Assembly: GCF_006274605.1 (NCBI RefSeq)
Contig: NZ_CP040846.1
Span: forward strand, 744,001 to 808,000
Direction: 5' to 3'
Origin: Thermococcus indicus
GTDB lineage: Archaea > Methanobacteriota_B > Thermococci > Thermococcales > Thermococcaceae
DNA length: 64,000 bases
The position numbers and the translations under genes are program-made. Below, in pieces: positions 53,724 through 63,057 of this stretch. The notes below the pieces were generated by a model. The model searched no databases, was not told the origin of the DNA, and was given only the letters and a program-made list of their open reading frames with translations. The stretch's first letter is position 1. Every line of letters begins with the position of its first letter.

Positions 53724-55203
53724 ATGGAAAGGTTCATCCTCTCCCTCGACGAGGGAACTACCTCGGCTAGAGCCATAGTCTTCGACAGAGAGCAACGTTC
53801 TAAGCGTCGGCCAGTACGAGTTCCCCCAGCACTACCCCAAACCCGGCTGGGTCGAGCACAACCCGGAAGAGATCTGGGACGCCCAGTTCAGGGCCATCAA
53901 GACCGCCCTGGAGAGGGCCAAGGTCGAGCCAAGTCAAATAGCGGCGATAGGAGTTACCAACCAGCGTGAAACGACGATAGTCTGGGACAGGAGCGGTAAG
54001 CCACTCCACAACGCGATAGTCTGGCAGTGCCGGAGAACGGCTGAGATGGTGGAGGAGATAAAGAGGGAATACGGTGATATAATCAAGGAGAAGACGGGTC
54101 TCGTGCCGGATGCCTACTTCTCGGCCAGCAAGCTGAAGTGGCTCCTTGACAACGTTCCCGGTCTTAGGGAGAAGGCTGAGAGAGGCGAGGTTCTCTTCGG
54201 AACTGTCGATACGTTCCTAATCTACCGCCTCACCGGCGAGCACGTAACCGATTACTCCAACGCCTCAAGGACGATGCTTTTCAACATCAGGCGACTCAAA
54301 TGGGACGATGAGCTTCTCGAAATCTTCAACATCCCCGAGGAGGTTCTGCCGGAGGTCAGGGAATCGAGCGAGGTCTACGGCTACACTAAGAGGGAACTCA
54401 TCGGTGCGGAGATACCCGTCAGCGGCGACGCGGGCGACCAGCAGGCGGCACTGTTCGGTCAGGCGGGATTCGAGGCAGGAATGGTCAAGGCCACCTACGG
54501 AACGGGGAGCTTTATCCTGGCCAACACGGGCAAGACTGTCCGCTATTCGGACAACCTGCTCACCACCATCGCCTGGGGACTCAATGGAAAGGTTACCTAT
54601 GCCCTCGAAGGGAGCGTCTTCATAACCGGTGCGGCGGTCCAGTGGCTCCGCGACGGAATCAGGATAATAAAGAGCGCGCCCGAGACCGAAGAACTCGCGA
54701 AGAAGCTTGAAAGCAACGAAGGCGTTTACTTCGTCCCGGCCTTTGTTGGACTCGGTGCCCCTTACTGGGACCAGTTCGCGAGGGGGCTGATAATCGGCAT
54801 AACGCGCGGAACCGGCAGGGAGCACCTCGCGAGGGCAACCTTAGAGGCGATAGCCTACCTGACGCGCGACGTGGTCGAGGAGATGGAGAGGCTCGTCGGA
54901 ATAAAGGAGCTCCGCGTCGATGGAGGGGCGACTGCGAACGACTTCCTGATGCAGTTCCAGGCGGAGGTACTCAACAGGCGCGTCGTCAGGCCCATCGTGA
55001 AGGAGACCACAGCTTTGGGAGCGGCATATCTGGCCGGCCTCGCCGTCGATTACTGGGAGAGCCTCGAGGAGATAAGGAGCCTGTGGAAGGCGGAGAGGGT
55101 CTTCGAACCGACGATGGACGAAGAAACGAGGGAGAGGCTTTACCGCGGCTGGAAGGAGGCTGTGAAGAGGGCAATGGGCTGGGCGAAGGTCGTTGGGGTT
55201 TAA
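53724..55203 (+). pseudogene. glpK: glycerol kinase, frameshifted
   Basis: The full protein would be about 493 residues. The first 22 codons are correct ([20 protein letters not shown]), then the frame shifts at about 53787-53792 in an AG repeat: reading AGC AAC GTT from 53791 restores the family sequence ([16 protein letters not shown]) to the end, with [17 protein letters not shown] and [14 protein letters not shown] two-base loss explains this. Downstream codons look unspoiled, so the lesion is recent, or a sequencing error or phase variation. Confidence 0.85.
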
Positions 55204-55345
55204 CAGATTGTTTGGTTCTCTCTATTTTATCGCGAGAGAACAAACCCAACACCATATCTGTTCATTTGATGAGTGTCCACCCATGTCCTCCCCTCTCATG
55301 CCCAGAGCTGTTCTCTCCTTCCTTTTCAGCCAAACTTAAGGTTAA

Positions 55346-55361
55346 GGAAAGCTTTAAAACG
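55346..55361 (+). promoter_or_regulatory. promoter of glpA
   Basis: GGAAAGCTTTAAAACG, a good BRE/TATA pair, lies about 45 bp before ATG 55400, so glpA and the two genes after it do not depend on glpK transcription. Confidence 0.6.
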
Positions 55362-55399
55362 GTGAAAGTCCTTTCTCAAGTTAAATCGAGGTGAAGAGT

Positions 55400-56887
55400 A
55401 TGAAAACGAAAGTTGCCATAATAGGCGCGGGGATTAGTGGAGCCAGCATAGCGCGCGTCCTGAGCAGGTACGAGAACCTCGAGGTTCATCTGATAGAGAA
55501 GGCCCCGGACGTTGGCTGGGGCGTCAGCAAGGCGAACACGGCTTTGATTCACGGCGGTTACGACGACGACCCGGAAAAGTATCCGACGAGGGCGAAGCTG
55601 TGCATACGGGGGAACCGGCTCTGGCACCAGTGGGTCAAGGAGCTCGAGATTCCCCACATCTGGAACGGGGCCCTGATAGTCGCAACCAGGGAGGAGGACT
55701 TTGACGAGCTTGATAGGCTTCTGGAGCGTGGAAGGAGGAACGGCGTCCCCGAGATGAGGCTCGTTGATGGGGAAGAGCTCTTCCACCTCGAACCGAACCT
55801 GACTCGAGAGGCCATCGGCGCCCTTTGGGTTCCGATAGTGGGGCAGATTGGGCCGATTCCAGCCGTCATAGCGATAACCGAGAACGCAGTGGCGAACGGC
55901 GTAAAAACTCACCTCGAGACAGAGGTCACCGGCATAAAGGTCGAAAACAGCGAGGTTAAGGGGGTTGAAACTAAGGACGGCTTCATCGAGGCGGATATAG
56001 TGATCAACGCCGCGGGCCTCTACGCCGACAGGATAGCGAGAATGGCGGGCATAGACTACTTCGAGATACACCCGCGGAAGGGAGAATACTGGCTCTTCGA
56101 CGAGGGACTCCCCGGACCGAGGAGAGTCCTCTTCCCGACCCCAACCCCGATAAGCAAGGGAATCGTAGTAACAACCGAGATATCCGGCCATCTGATGATA
56201 GGGCCGAACGCTCAGGATCTGCCGCCGGAGGAGAAGGATAACCTCGCCACCACCCGGGAGGGCCTCGAGCAGGTCTGGGAAGGGGCAAAGAAGCTCTGGC
56301 CCCAGCTCCCGCCGAGGAGCAAGGTCATCAGAACCTTTGCCGGCTTAAGGCCGGAGCCCAGCGGGGGAGACTTCATAATCAAAGCGGAGGAAGAGGTCGG
56401 GGGCTTCATCAACGTCGCCGGAATCCGTTCGCCCGGACTGACGAGCGCCCCAGCGATAGCGTACGAGGTTGCCGAGATAATCAGACGTGACCTCGGGGTA
56501 GAGCTGAAGGAGAAGTCCAAGTGGAACCCCTACAGGAAGGAGATAAGCCACTTCTTCATGATGAGTCCTGAGGGGGTGAACAAGGCCGTAAAGAGGAACC
56601 CCTCCTACGGAAAGGTCGTCTGCAGGTGCAACAACGTCAGCGAGGGGGACATCCTGGAGGCAATAGAGAGGATGAAGTTCATAGGCGTTAAAACGCCGAG
56701 CGTGGATTCCGTGAAGTTCAGGACGAAGGCCACAACCGGGACGTGCCAGGGAAGCTTCTGCAGGCCGAAGATAGTCCAGCTTTTGGCCAGGGAGTACGGC
56801 GTTGAGCCGTGGAAGGTCACGCTGAAGGGTAAGGGGAGCGAGATTGGAATAGGCGACGTCAAGGCCCTCCTCAGAGGTGATGCCTGA
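55400..56887 (+). CDS. glpA: glycerol-3-phosphate dehydrogenase-like FAD protein
   Basis: The 495-residue flavoprotein has a Rossmann motif IGAGISGASIARVL (8-21), a DAO-type FAD domain and a C-terminal BFD-like iron-sulfur domain with CRCNNVS, later CQGSFC. Anaerobic GlpA enzymes oxidise glycerol 3-phosphate to dihydroxyacetone phosphate. Its coupling to two further redox genes resembles the GlpABC arrangement. GAGGTG lies six bases before ATG 55400. Confidence 0.9.
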   Translation: MKTKVAIIGAGISGASIARVLSRYENLEVHLIEKAPDVGWGVSKANTALIHGGYDDDPEKYPTRAKLCIRGNRLWHQWVKELEIPHIWNGALIVATREEDFDELDRLLERGRRNGVPEMRLVDGEELFHLEPNLTREAIGALWVPIVGQIGPIPAVIAITENAVANGVKTHLETEVTGIKVENSEVKGVETKDGFIEADIVINAAGLYADRIARMAGIDYFEIHPRKGEYWLFDEGLPGPRRVLFPTPTPISKGIVVTTEISGHLMIGPNAQDLPPEEKDNLATTREGLEQVWEGAKKLWPQLPPRSKVIRTFAGLRPEPSGGDFIIKAEEEVGGFINVAGIRSPGLTSAPAIAYEVAEIIRRDLGVELKEKSKWNPYRKEISHFFMMSPEGVNKAVKRNPSYGKVVCRCNNVSEGDILEAIERMKFIGVKTPSVDSVKFRTKATTGTCQGSFCRPKIVQLLAREYGVEPWKVTLKGKGSEIGIGDVKALLRGDA

Positions 56888-58143
56888 TGTTTCCGGAAAT
56901 TCCGATGCTGAACTACGATGTTGTGGTCATCGGCGGCGGACCCGCCGGCATGGCGGCCGCGGTAAGGGCCAAGGAGCTGGGGCTGAACGTTCTCCTCCTG
57001 GATGAAAACGACTACCTGGGAGGGATACTCCCCCAGTGCATTCACCCGGGCTTTGGGCTTCACTACTTCAGGGAGGAGCTGACCGGCCCGGAGTTCGCGG
57101 CGAGGTTCGCGAAGAGGCTGGTTGAGCTTGGGGTGGAGTACAGAACCGCCGCGAGGGTTATGGAAATCAGAAACTACTCCGACCTGGAGAAGGTCGTAAT
57201 CTTCACATCCCCAAGCGGGGCCTACCAGGCGTGGGCCAAGGCCGTTATCTACGCCGCCGGCGCTCGCGAGAGGCACGCCTTCGAGATAGGAATAGTCGGC
57301 GACAGGGTTGCCGGAGTCTATACCGCAGGAGAGGCACAGACGCTCATGGACATCTACGGGATAATGCCGGGCAGGGAGGTTGTGATAGTCGGTTCCGGCG
57401 ACGTCGGCCTGATAATGGCGCGCCGCTTTGCCCTTGAAGGAGCGAAGGTGAAGGCCGTCATCGAGTTAATGCCCTACCCCGGGGGATTGGCCAGAAACGT
57501 TATGATTCTGAGGGACTTCGATATTCCCCTTTACCTGAGCCACAAGGTCGTGGAAGTCAGGGGCAGGGGAAGGGTCGAGAGGGTGAAGGTAGTAAAAGTG
57601 GACGAGAACCTCAACGAAATCCCCGGAAGCGAGTTCTGGATCGAGGCGGACACACTGATTATCTCCGCCGGACTCGTGCCCAGCGTCAAGAAACTGACGG
57701 CCATAGGCGTTGAGATCGATCCATCCACCGGCGGGCCAGTTGTGAACGACAGGCTCGAGACGAGCGTTCCCGGGGTTTTCGTGGCTGGAAACGCGCTCCT
57801 CATCAACGACCTCGTCGATTACGTTGCGGAGCAGGGTGAGTTAGCGGCGGAAGGAGCCAAGGAGTTCATCGAGAACGGCGGGATAGAGAGCAGGAAGTGG
57901 ATCTGGGTTGAGAAAGGAGAAAACGTCCGCCTCCTCGCCCCACACCGCCTCAGCGGGGAGCGCGACGTTTACCTCTACCTGCGCGTCGCCAGGCCAATGG
58001 AAGACATCGAGCTTAGAATCCCCGAGGTCGGGAAGCGCGTAAAGCTCTCCCTGGCAACGCCGGCCGAGATGCTCAGGGTGAAGCTGAAGGCGGAGGAGGT
58101 TAGGAACGCAGAGAAGCTCACCGTCGAGGTGGTGAGGGAATGA
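56887..58143 (+). CDS. NAD(P)/FAD-dependent oxidoreductase partner of GlpA
   Basis: The 418-residue flavoprotein has two dinucleotide folds: VVVIGGGPAGMAAA (11-24) and VVIVGSGDVGLIMARR (about 159-174). It resembles subunits that pass electrons from GlpA to NAD(P) or another acceptor. Its ATG overlaps the glpA stop by one base, and its stop overlaps the next start by four bases, so it is tightly coupled. It has no clear iron-sulfur cysteines. Confidence 0.85.
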   Translation: MFPEIPMLNYDVVVIGGGPAGMAAAVRAKELGLNVLLLDENDYLGGILPQCIHPGFGLHYFREELTGPEFAARFAKRLVELGVEYRTAARVMEIRNYSDLEKVVIFTSPSGAYQAWAKAVIYAAGARERHAFEIGIVGDRVAGVYTAGEAQTLMDIYGIMPGREVVIVGSGDVGLIMARRFALEGAKVKAVIELMPYPGGLARNVMILRDFDIPLYLSHKVVEVRGRGRVERVKVVKVDENLNEIPGSEFWIEADTLIISAGLVPSVKKLTAIGVEIDPSTGGPVVNDRLETSVPGVFVAGNALLINDLVDYVAEQGELAAEGAKEFIENGGIESRKWIWVEKGENVRLLAPHRLSGERDVYLYLRVARPMEDIELRIPEVGKRVKLSLATPAEMLRVKLKAEEVRNAEKLTVEVVRE

Positions 58144-58490
58144 CGAAGACGTACCGCTTCACGTGCATCGTCTGCCCCCTTGGGTGCTCCATTGAGGTAA
58201 GGATTGAGGACGGGAAGGTCATAGGCGTCACCGGACACACCTGCCCCAGGGGGCAGGAATGGGCAGTGGAAGAGGCCACCAACCCCAGGAGGGTCGTCAT
58301 GAGCGTCGTTCCTGTGGAAGGCGGCGCACTGCCAACGGTGAGCGTTAAAACCGCGGAGCCGGTACCGAAGGAGCTGATTCCGGAGCTGATGAAATTCCTG
58401 GCGGGGCTGAAGCTCAAGGCACCTGTGGAGATAGGAGAAGTTGTTGCTGAGTGGAACGGAATAAAAATAGTGGCCACGAGGGGGGCTTAG
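58140..58490 (+). CDS. DUF1667 protein, cysteine-rich redox partner
   Basis: A 116-residue protein with CIVCPLGC (Cys9, 12, 16) and a further cysteine in HTCPRGQ (about 34), a four-cysteine set suited to an iron-sulfur cluster. DUF1667 genes normally follow glpA-like and oxidoreductase genes, as here. It probably forms a third subunit of the complex. It overlaps the preceding gene by four bases. Confidence 0.88.
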   Translation: MTKTYRFTCIVCPLGCSIEVRIEDGKVIGVTGHTCPRGQEWAVEEATNPRRVVMSVVPVEGGALPTVSVKTAEPVPKELIPELMKFLAGLKLKAPVEIGEVVAEWNGIKIVATRGA

Positions 58491-58502
58491 CCATCCCCGT
58501 TT

Positions 58503-59141
58503 CTAAGGCTTTTCTTTCCACGGCCCGAGCATCTCGAAGCTCCCGCGGATTTCTGTGACCTCATCCCGGCTCCAATCAGTGTAGTGCATCTCGCGCCTCC
58601 ATGTGAAGCGTCCACCCTTAAGCTCGCCGTTCTCGTCCACCCGGAGAAAGGCGATTATCTCGTGCCTCTCCTCAACCCGGCTCCCGTTCTCGATGGTTCC
58701 AACTGCATAGCTATCGGTTATGCGGAGAACGGCGCGTATCTCGTATTCATCGCGCCCGACCTTTTCGATTCCCTCGACAGTGCCCTCCGTCAAAACCCAG
58801 CTCGCAAAGTTGAGCGCGTTCCACTCAGCACCTTTGCTGTGGAGTGCAAGGCCCCAGTTGATGTCGTAGGAATCCCCACCTGGAAAAGCCCTGATGAGCG
58901 AGGTTCTGTTGCCAGAAGTAATCCTCCAGAAGGCGCTCTGGTTCTCATAGTTCACGCAGGCGAAGACTTCCTTCTCGGTGAGACTGTCCGCAAGCTCCGT
59001 CCTCCAGCAGAAGGAGCTTTGGCCCCCAATGGCATCGAGAACGTCCTCCACAGATGGCCCTCCCAACGTTGCATCAACCACGGCCCAGACTGCCAGCACT
59101 ACGAGAACAGCCACCGCGGCCGCAACCGCCGTTTTTCTCAT
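58503..59141 (-). CDS. hypothetical exported protein
   Basis: A 212-residue protein with an N-terminal hydrophobic segment (about 5-24) and an extracytoplasmic beta-rich domain containing Trp-rich motifs (DSYDINWGLALHSKG, GRFTWRREMHYTDW). N-glycosylation-like NxS/T sequons occur. No family is recognised; the ladder-like layout recalls archaeal lipoprotein domains such as the one at 60157-60924. ATG 59141 follows GGTGGGTG. Confidence 0.6.
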   Translation of the reverse strand: MRKTAVAAAVAVLVVLAVWAVVDATLGGPSVEDVLDAIGGQSSFCWRTELADSLTEKEVFACVNYENQSAFWRITSGNRTSLIRAFPGGDSYDINWGLALHSKGAEWNALNFASWVLTEGTVEGIEKVGRDEYEIRAVLRITDSYAVGTIENGSRVEERHEIIAFLRVDENGELKGGRFTWRREMHYTDWSRDEVTEIRGSFEMLGPWKEKP

Positions 59142-59204
59142 CACACCCACCGAAAAAAGTTTGAAAGTTGAAGGCTATAAAGGTTACCATCAAGGGATGG
59201 AATC

Positions 59205-59408
59205 TCACAGCGCCTCAAACTTCTGCAGGAATATCCTGAGGTCCGTCCTGAAGGGCTCCTCTGCCCGCTCAATCTCCTCGTTCAGCAGCTGGAGAAAGTT
59301 CTCCCTGTCGGTGGCCTCCTCCCAGAGGCGCTTTACAAGATTCTCCAGCCGATCATAATACTCCACGTAAGGTCTGGCTTCAAACAGAGCATCCTCTAGC
59401 TCATTCAC
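59205..59408 (-). CDS. small coiled-coil protein coupled to PrsW
   Basis: The 67-residue, strongly charged helical protein (NELEDALFEARPYVEYYDRL ... RIFLQKFEAL) has no membrane segment. Its GTG start (59408) overlaps the PrsW stop codon by four bases (GTGA) and the binding site GGAGGGAC lies in the last PrsW codons. It is easily missed because the frame also reads far upstream. It may bind PrsW or its target; the function is unknown. Confidence 0.65.
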   Translation of the reverse strand: MNELEDALFEARPYVEYYDRLENLVKRLWEEATDRENFLQLLNEEIERAEEPFRTDLRIFLQKFEAL

Positions 59409-60112
59409 AGTCCGTCCCTCCTCTTGAACCAGTAGTACCACAGCCTGCTCCTGTCCTCCGCCTGTCCCAGGAGGAGGAAGTAGCGGAGCAGGGCAAGGTT
59501 CAGGATTATGAAGAATATCAGCAGGATGTTGTACGCGGGGACGCTGGCACTCATGAACGCGTAGTAGTCCCAGATGAAGTGCAGAAACATCGCCAGCAGG
59601 AAGTACGAGGCCGTGGAGGTCATTTTGCCCTCCGCCTTCATGCCGTAGGCCACTCCTATCACGGCACTCCACGTGGCATGGGCGAGGGGGGTGAGGAACG
59701 CGCGCATCACGGTTACTCCGAGACCCCAGCCGAGGCCGTAGAGGAAGTTCTCCGTCGCGGCGAAACCGAGGCCCGCAGCCACGCCGTAGACGAGGCCGTC
59801 CATTATCCCGTCCATCTGCCCCGCCTTGAACGGCCAGCGTATGGCCAGTGCCTTGGCGGGTTCTTCCACTATTCCGGCCACGAGGGCGACGTAGAATGCG
59901 GACGCGGGCAGGAGGGGCTGAATGGCTCCACCAAGGGTCAGAAAGCTCTCCAGAATGAACGCTATCCCAACCGAGAGCGTCCCTCCCAGGATGAACGTGC
60001 CCAGGACGTACCTCCTCGGCTCGGGCTCGTACCTGTCGGCGTGATAGAAGTACCAGAGTATCGCCAGTGCCGGCCCGTACGCGAAGAACACCAGACCGCT
60101 GAACGCATCCAC
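59405..60112 (-). CDS. PrsW family intramembrane metalloprotease
   Basis: A 235-residue membrane protein with several helices. The PrsW signature residues are present: GIVEEPAKALA (Glu-Glu), TENFLYG, and histidines in PLAHATWSA and FLHFIWDYY. Bacterial PrsW cuts anti-sigma factors; archaea lack these, so a different membrane substrate is likely. GTG 60112 follows GGTGGAT. It is coupled to the small protein downstream. Confidence 0.88.
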   Translation of the reverse strand: MDAFSGLVFFAYGPALAILWYFYHADRYEPEPRRYVLGTFILGGTLSVGIAFILESFLTLGGAIQPLLPASAFYVALVAGIVEEPAKALAIRWPFKAGQMDGIMDGLVYGVAAGLGFAATENFLYGLGWGLGVTVMRAFLTPLAHATWSAVIGVAYGMKAEGKMTSTASYFLLAMFLHFIWDYYAFMSASVPAYNILLIFFIILNLALLRYFLLLGQAEDRSRLWYYWFKRRDGL

Positions 60113-60156
60113 CGCAGATCCACCAAAAGAAAATGGGGGAAGTGGGATTTAAAGGT

Positions 60157-60924
60157 TTAGCATCCACTCAGGAAGTCCGTCAGGTCGATACCCTGTGCAT
60201 TGAGGTACTCGACGAGCTCCTCGGGCGGCTCCACCACGGCGGCGTTGGGGTTCCTGACGTCTATCGTGATCACGTCAACCCACTTGGCGCCACCCTTCTC
60301 GTAATAGACGGTTTTCTTTATCTTCACCGGAATCAGATCCCTTGTGAGCCTGACTTCGATCCTAGTTTTGTATGCATTCGTCACGTTGGGCCCAATCGCA
60401 GTGCCGCCGGTCTCGTTGGCGTAGATAACGTAGTAATCCCCATCCTCGATGACCCTGACGTTTTCCATATCAAGAACCTTCCACAGTCCGTCCAGAATCG
60501 TGGAGTTGAAATCCGGCCCTTTGCCCGGTCCGTAGCATGAGGCCTCCCAGGTCACGGTACCGTTCCGGTCGAAATAGCTTGCGTAGCCACTGGATGTGGT
60601 GTAGTAGTAGCTCCTGTAATACGAGCCGCCGCCCACGGAGCTGTTCGAGAAGGTGGAGACGGATTTGAGCTTCCTTTCAAAGTTGATCGCACCCTCGTTC
60701 GAGAGCTGGGCCACGAGTTTTGTTCCGTTGTAGCTGTCCACGTGCATGGTGTACTCGTAGCTCTTGAGGGATTTTATGGCGTTCTCCATATCATCGGGGG
60801 TAAAAGGAAGGTTCGCGGCGGTCGTCGTGGTCGTGGTTGGGGCAGGGGTCGTCCCGCCACCGGAGATGCAGCCCGCGGCAAAGACCACCAGAACAATGAA
60901 CAGGCCAATGTAAAGCTTCCTCAT
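60157..60924 (-). CDS. hypothetical lipoprotein
   Basis: A 255-residue protein with a lipobox (VFAAGC, Cys about 19), a Thr/Pro-rich linker (TTPAPTTTTTTAA) and an extracellular domain with several sequons and Tyr/Ser-rich strands. The domain has no recognised family; its anchor and linker are typical of Thermococcales surface lipoproteins. GGGTGATGGA precedes the ATG. Confidence 0.65.
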   Translation of the reverse strand: MRKLYIGLFIVLVVFAAGCISGGGTTPAPTTTTTTAANLPFTPDDMENAIKSLKSYEYTMHVDSYNGTKLVAQLSNEGAINFERKLKSVSTFSNSSVGGGSYYRSYYYTTSSGYASYFDRNGTVTWEASCYGPGKGPDFNSTILDGLWKVLDMENVRVIEDGDYYVIYANETGGTAIGPNVTNAYKTRIEVRLTRDLIPVKIKKTVYYEKGGAKWVDVITIDVRNPNAAVVEPPEELVEYLNAQGIDLTDFLSGC

Positions 60925-61036
60925 TCCATCACCCGAGATAACTTCCCCACGGGGTATTAAAAGGTTAGCATCGCCTCCCGGGGTGTTCCGGTGCCAGTGA
61001 GGTTTCTTCTTCGCAGCTCAAATTTTGTTAGGGGAA

Positions 61037-61052
61037 CCGAAAAGGTTTTAAA
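61037..61052 (+). promoter_or_regulatory. promoter of the gene at 61085
   Basis: CCGAAAAGGTTTTAAATCC holds BRE and TATA about 40 bp before ATG 61085. Confidence 0.55.
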
Positions 61053-61084
61053 TCCGTCCACCAATGGAACATCGGTGAGTATAA

Positions 61085-61363
61085 ATGCCCTACATTGGTT
61101 TCGCAAGGAGTCCGTACGGACCGGCCAAAACCTATGAACTAATCATGGATGAACTGAGAAAGCGCGGTTTTAGAGTGGGATTCTCAAAACATCACTGGAT
61201 GGGGGATGCTCCATTCGGGCTTGTAATAGTGGAAACCGAAAGGGGGGCGATAGCCATCAGGTGGAACATCGGCGATGAGTTCACCCTTAGACTCGAGGAG
61301 GTCAACGACGACGATTGGGATGATTTTGTGGAGGATACCCTCGAATACCTCAGCGGCGATTGA
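61085..61363 (+). CDS. hypothetical protein
   Basis: A 92-residue acidic soluble protein, possibly alpha-beta, ending in Asp/Glu runs (NDDDWDDFVEDTLEYLSG). No family is recognised. GGTGAG precedes the ATG and it has its own promoter. Its last 14 bases overlap the convergent gene's end. Confidence 0.6.
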   Translation: MPYIGFARSPYGPAKTYELIMDELRKRGFRVGFSKHHWMGDAPFGLVIVETERGAIAIRWNIGDEFTLRLEEVNDDDWDDFVEDTLEYLSGD

Positions 61364-61928
61364 TGTAGTGAATCCCGGTGGCATTCATTAGCTCCCGTAC
61401 TTTTTCTATGTCCAACAGGGCGTAATCATCGTTCATTGGAGGTGCGGTGAATCCTATATAGGAGCCGTTGACAAAGCGCCAGTTGCCGAGCTGCTGGAAG
61501 TAAACGTCGTTTCCTTCGGTGGAGCTCTTACTTACCCATATTTCAATAGAGAGAACGTCAGGACGTTCCGTGAAATTAACGGCGAGAACCCCGTACCTGC
61601 GGACGTTGGTGCAGTTCTGGACTTCAAAACTCAGCCCAAGTGAATTCAACGTCCCCCCGTCCAGCTCATATACAGTGAGCTTTCCAAGGGGGTCAAAGGA
61701 ATATATGTACGCCACCATGCAGTCGGTCAGAATGGGGTCCTTCATGATGAACTGCCAGCCTTCCCTGGCATCGGGGTTCTCAACACCCAGATAAATCGCG
61801 CTAACGTTTGGAGGGGGCGGGCTGATGTCCCCGATGATGTTATCCCACCACGGTCCGACGCCTATGATGACCATAACGGCAAAAATCACCAGCAGTCCGA
61901 TTAACACTTTATTTCGCATAACCCTCAT
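61350..61928 (-). CDS. hypothetical membrane-anchored protein
   Basis: A 192-residue protein with one N-terminal transmembrane helix (about 8-28) and an outward domain with several sequons. Two cysteines (DCM and NCTN) could form a disulfide. No family is recognised. AGGGACG precedes ATG 61928; an ATG three codons later is possible. Confidence 0.6.
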   Translation of the reverse strand: MRVMRNKVLIGLLVIFAVMVIIGVGPWWDNIIGDISPPPPNVSAIYLGVENPDAREGWQFIMKDPILTDCMVAYIYSFDPLGKLTVYELDGGTLNSLGLSFEVQNCTNVRRYGVLAVNFTERPDVLSIEIWVSKSSTEGNDVYFQQLGNWRFVNGSYIGFTAPPMNDDYALLDIEKVRELMNATGIHYINRR

Positions 61929-61973
61929 CGTCCCTAATATTCCACATTCAAACTAAAAAAGTTTCCGGATACA

Positions 61974-62645
61974 TCACCGCTTTGTTTTAACGTTCTCAAT
62001 GACATCGAATATGCTCCACAGGTCCCTTATGACGTGGAGGTGAGGTATCAATGCCAGCTTTTCGGGGTTCTTCTCCACGAACCTCGCCGTGAACGGGAAG
62101 TAGTACCAGACGTACTCGGTGTTCTCGTCGCCGTGGCCCACGAAGCGCCAGGGCTTGTCGTCCACCCAGATGAAAACGTCATCCCCGTATTTCTCGCGAA
62201 CAAGTCGAAACGCCTCATCTATGGTCATATCGTGGCCAAAGACGATGACGTCATCGAAGAGGTCGTAGATGCCCATCCGCTTCAGGCGCCGCACCTTCAT
62301 GCCATCGATGAAATCCTCCGCCGAGAAGGAGATGACCACGTGGCCATCCTCCCTGAGCTTCTTCAGCAGTTCGACGGAGTCGTCGATGGGCCTCGTGAGC
62401 TCGGCCCGCTCCTCGAACCACGCCTCAAAGAACTTTGTACGGAGGAAGAAAGGCGGCCTGCTTTTCTTTTTGTGCTTTCCAAAGGTAGGCCTCTCAAACT
62501 GGAGCTCGATTTTAGTCAAGAGCTTTGCCCAGAGGGCCTTTCCGGGAAGCCATCGGTAGCGCCTCTCGAGCGCGCGCCGAAACGCCTCCTCAATGCACGA
62601 GTACGTATCCGCCAGAGTTCCGTCGAAGTCGAAAGCTATTATCAT
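61974..62645 (-). CDS. HAD superfamily hydrolase
   Basis: The 223-residue phosphatase-like protein has motif I FDFDGTLADTY (Asp6, Asp8), motif II ISFSAEDF (Ser), and motif IV IWVDDKP. A basic insertion (FGKHKKKSRPPFF) distinguishes it. The substrate is unknown. ATG 62645 was chosen over a longer frame that begins in non-coding DNA; GGGGGG lies upstream. Confidence 0.75.
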   Translation of the reverse strand: MIIAFDFDGTLADTYSCIEEAFRRALERRYRWLPGKALWAKLLTKIELQFERPTFGKHKKKSRPPFFLRTKFFEAWFEERAELTRPIDDSVELLKKLREDGHVVISFSAEDFIDGMKVRRLKRMGIYDLFDDVIVFGHDMTIDEAFRLVREKYGDDVFIWVDDKPWRFVGHGDENTEYVWYYFPFTARFVEKNPEKLALIPHLHVIRDLWSIFDVIENVKTKR

Positions 62646-62803
62646 AACGACCCCCCCTACTGGGCGATGAAGATGGGGATTTAAGCGTTGTCCCTGTGGT
62701 TCAATCATACAATGAGTAAGTGCAATGAAAACCCATTTCAAAATTGCCAATTCTCAGAAAATCACACTCTCCCGCCAGCGCCGAAGCTTTTGGAAAAAGC
62801 TTT

Positions 62804-63057
62804 CACCAAAAGTTTGTGATTCGTGGTAGGGCTCCTTTGCAGAGGGGATTTCAAGTCCAACATTGACCTTGGAAGGCGGAGTCAGTGAAAATAAAGCTTT
62901 TCATGTGGTTCTATTTGAATCTCGCTCCGAAGGAGCGCCAAAAACGCTTGAACCCTCCTGAAACACTCCTTGGAATGAATCAATTCTGCCCAAAAAGCAG
63001 TCCTCAGAGAAATCCACTCCAGAACACGCTTTTCAAAAGGAATCACGGACCTTGATC
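62804..63057 (-). repeat. tRNA-trailing palindromic element F1
   Basis: Lies on the 3' side of minus-strand tRNA-Val/Ala. Ends are 62804-62822 and 63040-63057 (in tRNA sense GTCCGTGATTC and GAATCACAAAC). Bases 62923-62976 are an exact 54-base inverted copy of 378-431 in element A1, including the central CGCTCC-GAA-GGAGCG hairpin. Confidence 0.8.

Noticed and set aside
59409-60167. A 320-codon frame over the whole PrsW gene
   Set aside because: Only its last 67 codons, after the PrsW stop, look like protein; the rest is out-of-frame PrsW.
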